A stretch of DNA of 5,201 nucleotides from an uncultured Clostridia bacterium (GTDB lineage: Bacteria; Bacillota; Clostridia; Oscillospirales; Oscillospiraceae). Numbering within the stretch: position 1 is the stretch's first letter; the number at the start of each line of letters is the position of its first letter. Under the pieces are notes generated by a model. It did not search any database and was not told the origin of the DNA. It worked only from the letters and a program-made list of their open reading frames with translations. The position numbers were made by a program, and so were the translations under genes. Where the stretch lies: assembly GCA_947383645.1 (NCBI GenBank), contig CANDEH010000133.1:1-5201 (forward strand), given 5' to 3'. Below, in pieces: positions 4,041 through 5,201 of this stretch.

Positions 4041-4062
4041 TCCGCCGCTCCTATGCGGCGGA
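4041..4062 (+). promoter_or_regulatory. GC-rich hairpin in the pncB leader
   Basis: tccgccgc (4041-4048) pairs perfectly with gcggcgga (4055-4062) around the loop tcctat. It stops seven bases before the working Shine-Dalgarno gagg (4070-4073). No T run follows, so it is not a terminator. It may stabilise the transcript or modulate ribosome entry. Confidence 0.45.
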
Positions 4063-4081
4063 GGAACGTGAGGTAAGACCC

Positions 4082-5201
4082 ATGGAGAACAGAGGAAACT
4101 GGAATTTGACCATGCTCTGCGACTTCTACGAGCTGACCATGGCCAACGGCTACTTTAAAAAGGGCTATCAGGACCGCATCACCTACTTCGACGTGTTTTT
4201 TCGCCGGGTGCCCGACGGAGGCGGGTTCGCCATCGCCGCGGGGCTGGAGCAGCTGACGGAGTACATCAGGAATCTGAGCTTCACGGAGGAGGACATCGCC
4301 TACCTCCGGGGGCGGGGCATCTTTGACGAGGACTTTTTGGACTATCTGCGGCACTTCCGGTTTACCGGGGACATCTGGGCCGTGCCCGAGGGGACGCCCA
4401 TCTTCCCCAACGAGCCGATTATCACCGTCCGGGCCCCGGCCATCCAGGCCCAGCTCATTGAGACCTACGCCCTTTTGTGCGTAAACCACCAGAGCCTCAT
4501 CGCCACCAAGGCCAACCGGGTGGTCCGGGCCGCCCAGGGCCGGGCCATCATGGAGTTCGGCGCCCGCCGGGCCCAGGGGGCCGACGCGGCGGTGGTGGGG
4601 GCCAGAGCCGCCTACATCGGCGGCGTGGCCGGGACGGCCACCACCCTCAGCGACCAGTTCTTCGGCGTAACGGCCCTGGGCACCATGGCCCACAGCTGGG
4701 TCCAGATGTTTGACAGCCAGTATGAGGCGTTCAAAGCCTACTGCGAGATGTACCCCACCAACGCGGTGCTGCTGGTGGACACCTACAACACCCTCAAGAG
4801 CGGCGTGCCCGACGCCATCCGGGCCTTTAACGATGTGCTCAAACCCATGGGCATCACCAGGTGCGGCATCCGCCTGGACAGCGGCGACATCACCTACCTC
4901 TCCAAGGAGGCCCGGAAGATGCTGGACGCGGCGGGGTGGACGGAGTGCACCATCACTGTCTCCAACTCCCTGGACGAGTACCTGATCCGGGACCTGCTGC
5001 TCCAGGGGGCCCAGATCAACGCCTTCGGCGTGGGCGAGCGGCTGATTACCGCCCGCAGCGAGCCGGTGTTCGGCGGTGTCTACAAGCTGGTGGCCGTGGA
5101 GGACGAGAGCGGCCATGTGACGCCCAAGATCAAGATCAGCGAGAATGTGGCCAAGATCACCACCCCCCACTTCAAGAAGTTCTACCGCTTCTTCGGCAAC
5201 G
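4082..5201 (+). CDS. pncB: Nicotinate phosphoribosyltransferase, 3'-partial
   Basis: The first 373 residues are present and the frame is open at the right edge; the family is usually about 470-490 residues in Firmicutes. The enzyme joins nicotinate to PRPP with ATP hydrolysis, giving nicotinate mononucleotide, the entry of the Preiss-Handler route to NAD. Family signatures in order: NLTMLCDFYELTMANGY (residues 8-24), FDVFFRRVPDGGGFAIAAG (36-54), NHQSLIATKANR (135-146), EFGARRAQG (158-166), AAYIGGVAGTATTLSD (177-191), GTMAHSW (200-206), whose His204 corresponds to the phosphorylated histidine of characterised enzymes, LVDTYNTLKSG (231-241), IRLDSGD (263-269) and FGVGERL (315-321). ATG 4082 is supported by gagg at 4070-4073 with eight-base spacing and by the family N-terminus beginning just after it. 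It is cytoplasmic. It is transcribed divergently from coaW, so two cofactor-salvage genes share one control region. A long frame on the opposite strand is only its shadow. Confidence 0.96.
   Translation, partial: MENRGNWNLTMLCDFYELTMANGYFKKGYQDRITYFDVFFRRVPDGGGFAIAAGLEQLTEYIRNLSFTEEDIAYLRGRGIFDEDFLDYLRHFRFTGDIWAVPEGTPIFPNEPIITVRAPAIQAQLIETYALLCVNHQSLIATKANRVVRAAQGRAIMEFGARRAQGADAAVVGARAAYIGGVAGTATTLSDQFFGVTALGTMAHSWVQMFDSQYEAFKAYCEMYPTNAVLLVDTYNTLKSGVPDAIRAFNDVLKPMGITRCGIRLDSGDITYLSKEARKMLDAAGWTECTITVSNSLDEYLIRDLLLQGAQINAFGVGERLITARSEPVFGGVYKLVAVEDESGHVTPKIKISENVAKITTPHFKKFYRFFGN

Noticed and set aside
3884..4081. A riboswitch upstream of pncB or coaW
   Set aside because: The leaders are only about 25-50 bases long and hold a single simple hairpin at most; no known cofactor riboswitch core is recognisable.
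4022..5170. A 382-residue open frame on the minus strand
   Set aside because: It is exactly antisense to pncB, has Gly/His/Pro/Val-rich unnatural composition, and pncB carries clear family motifs. It is a GC-rich shadow.
1..5201. CRISPR array, DGR or retron
   Set aside because: No regularly spaced repeats, no reverse transcriptase and no template/variable repeat pair could be seen. The two exact 12-mers in g1 are a protein repeat.

Overview
The window looks like a chromosome segment of a GC-rich gut Clostridia, probably Oscillospiraceae of the Flavonifractor/Pseudoflavonifractor type. This is an inference from three things: the codon style of the two housekeeping enzymes, a type II pantothenate kinase, and a block of small phage-type proteins that I recall as common in gut Clostridia and their phages. 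No gene in the window fixes the species.

Layout. (1) Positions 1-1833: four consecutive plus-strand genes of unknown function (g1-g4), probably a prophage or phage-remnant cassette. They are a cysteine- and asparagine-rich coiled/fibre-like protein open at the left edge, a small beta-rich protein, a protein with a disordered Gly/Tyr/Ser/Arg-rich centre between two charged helices, and a 101-residue Trp-containing protein. g3 and g4 overlap by one base. A strong hairpin with a T run separates g1 from g2. (2) Positions 1829-2005: a densely structured intergenic stretch with an end-of-operon hairpin whose loop is complementary to downstream sequence (possible pseudoknot), then a long nested inverted repeat, then the terminator of the opposing tRNA genes. 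(3) Positions 2006-2263: two tandem minus-strand leucine tRNA genes (CAG and GAG anticodons) with a perfect-consensus sigma-A promoter (TTGACA-17-TATAAT). (4) Positions 2203-3055: mostly non-coding and relatively AT-rich. It holds a GGGACAGC palindrome, a tight cluster of three DnaA-box-like 9-mers, a probable 30-residue four-cysteine microprotein on the minus strand, and a strong bidirectional terminator. (5) Positions 3056-5201: coaW (type II pantothenate kinase, minus) and pncB (nicotinate phosphoribosyltransferase, plus, cut by the right edge). They are transcribed divergently from two well-formed promoters.

How it fits together. The right part is a cofactor-salvage pair: CoaW commits pantothenate to CoA, and PncB salvages nicotinate to NAD. 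The shared 198-bp region between their start codons could allow joint control. The left part meets the chromosome next to the 3' end of a tRNA-Leu gene, a classic integration site for phages and islands, so this may be one end of an integrated element. No integrase and no duplicated tRNA 3' end is visible, so that remains an inference. The most interesting items are the structured RNA region after g4, the g2 start whose only nearby ATG lies in a terminator loop, the DnaA-box cluster in a gene desert far from any visible dnaA, and the overlooked Cys4 microprotein.
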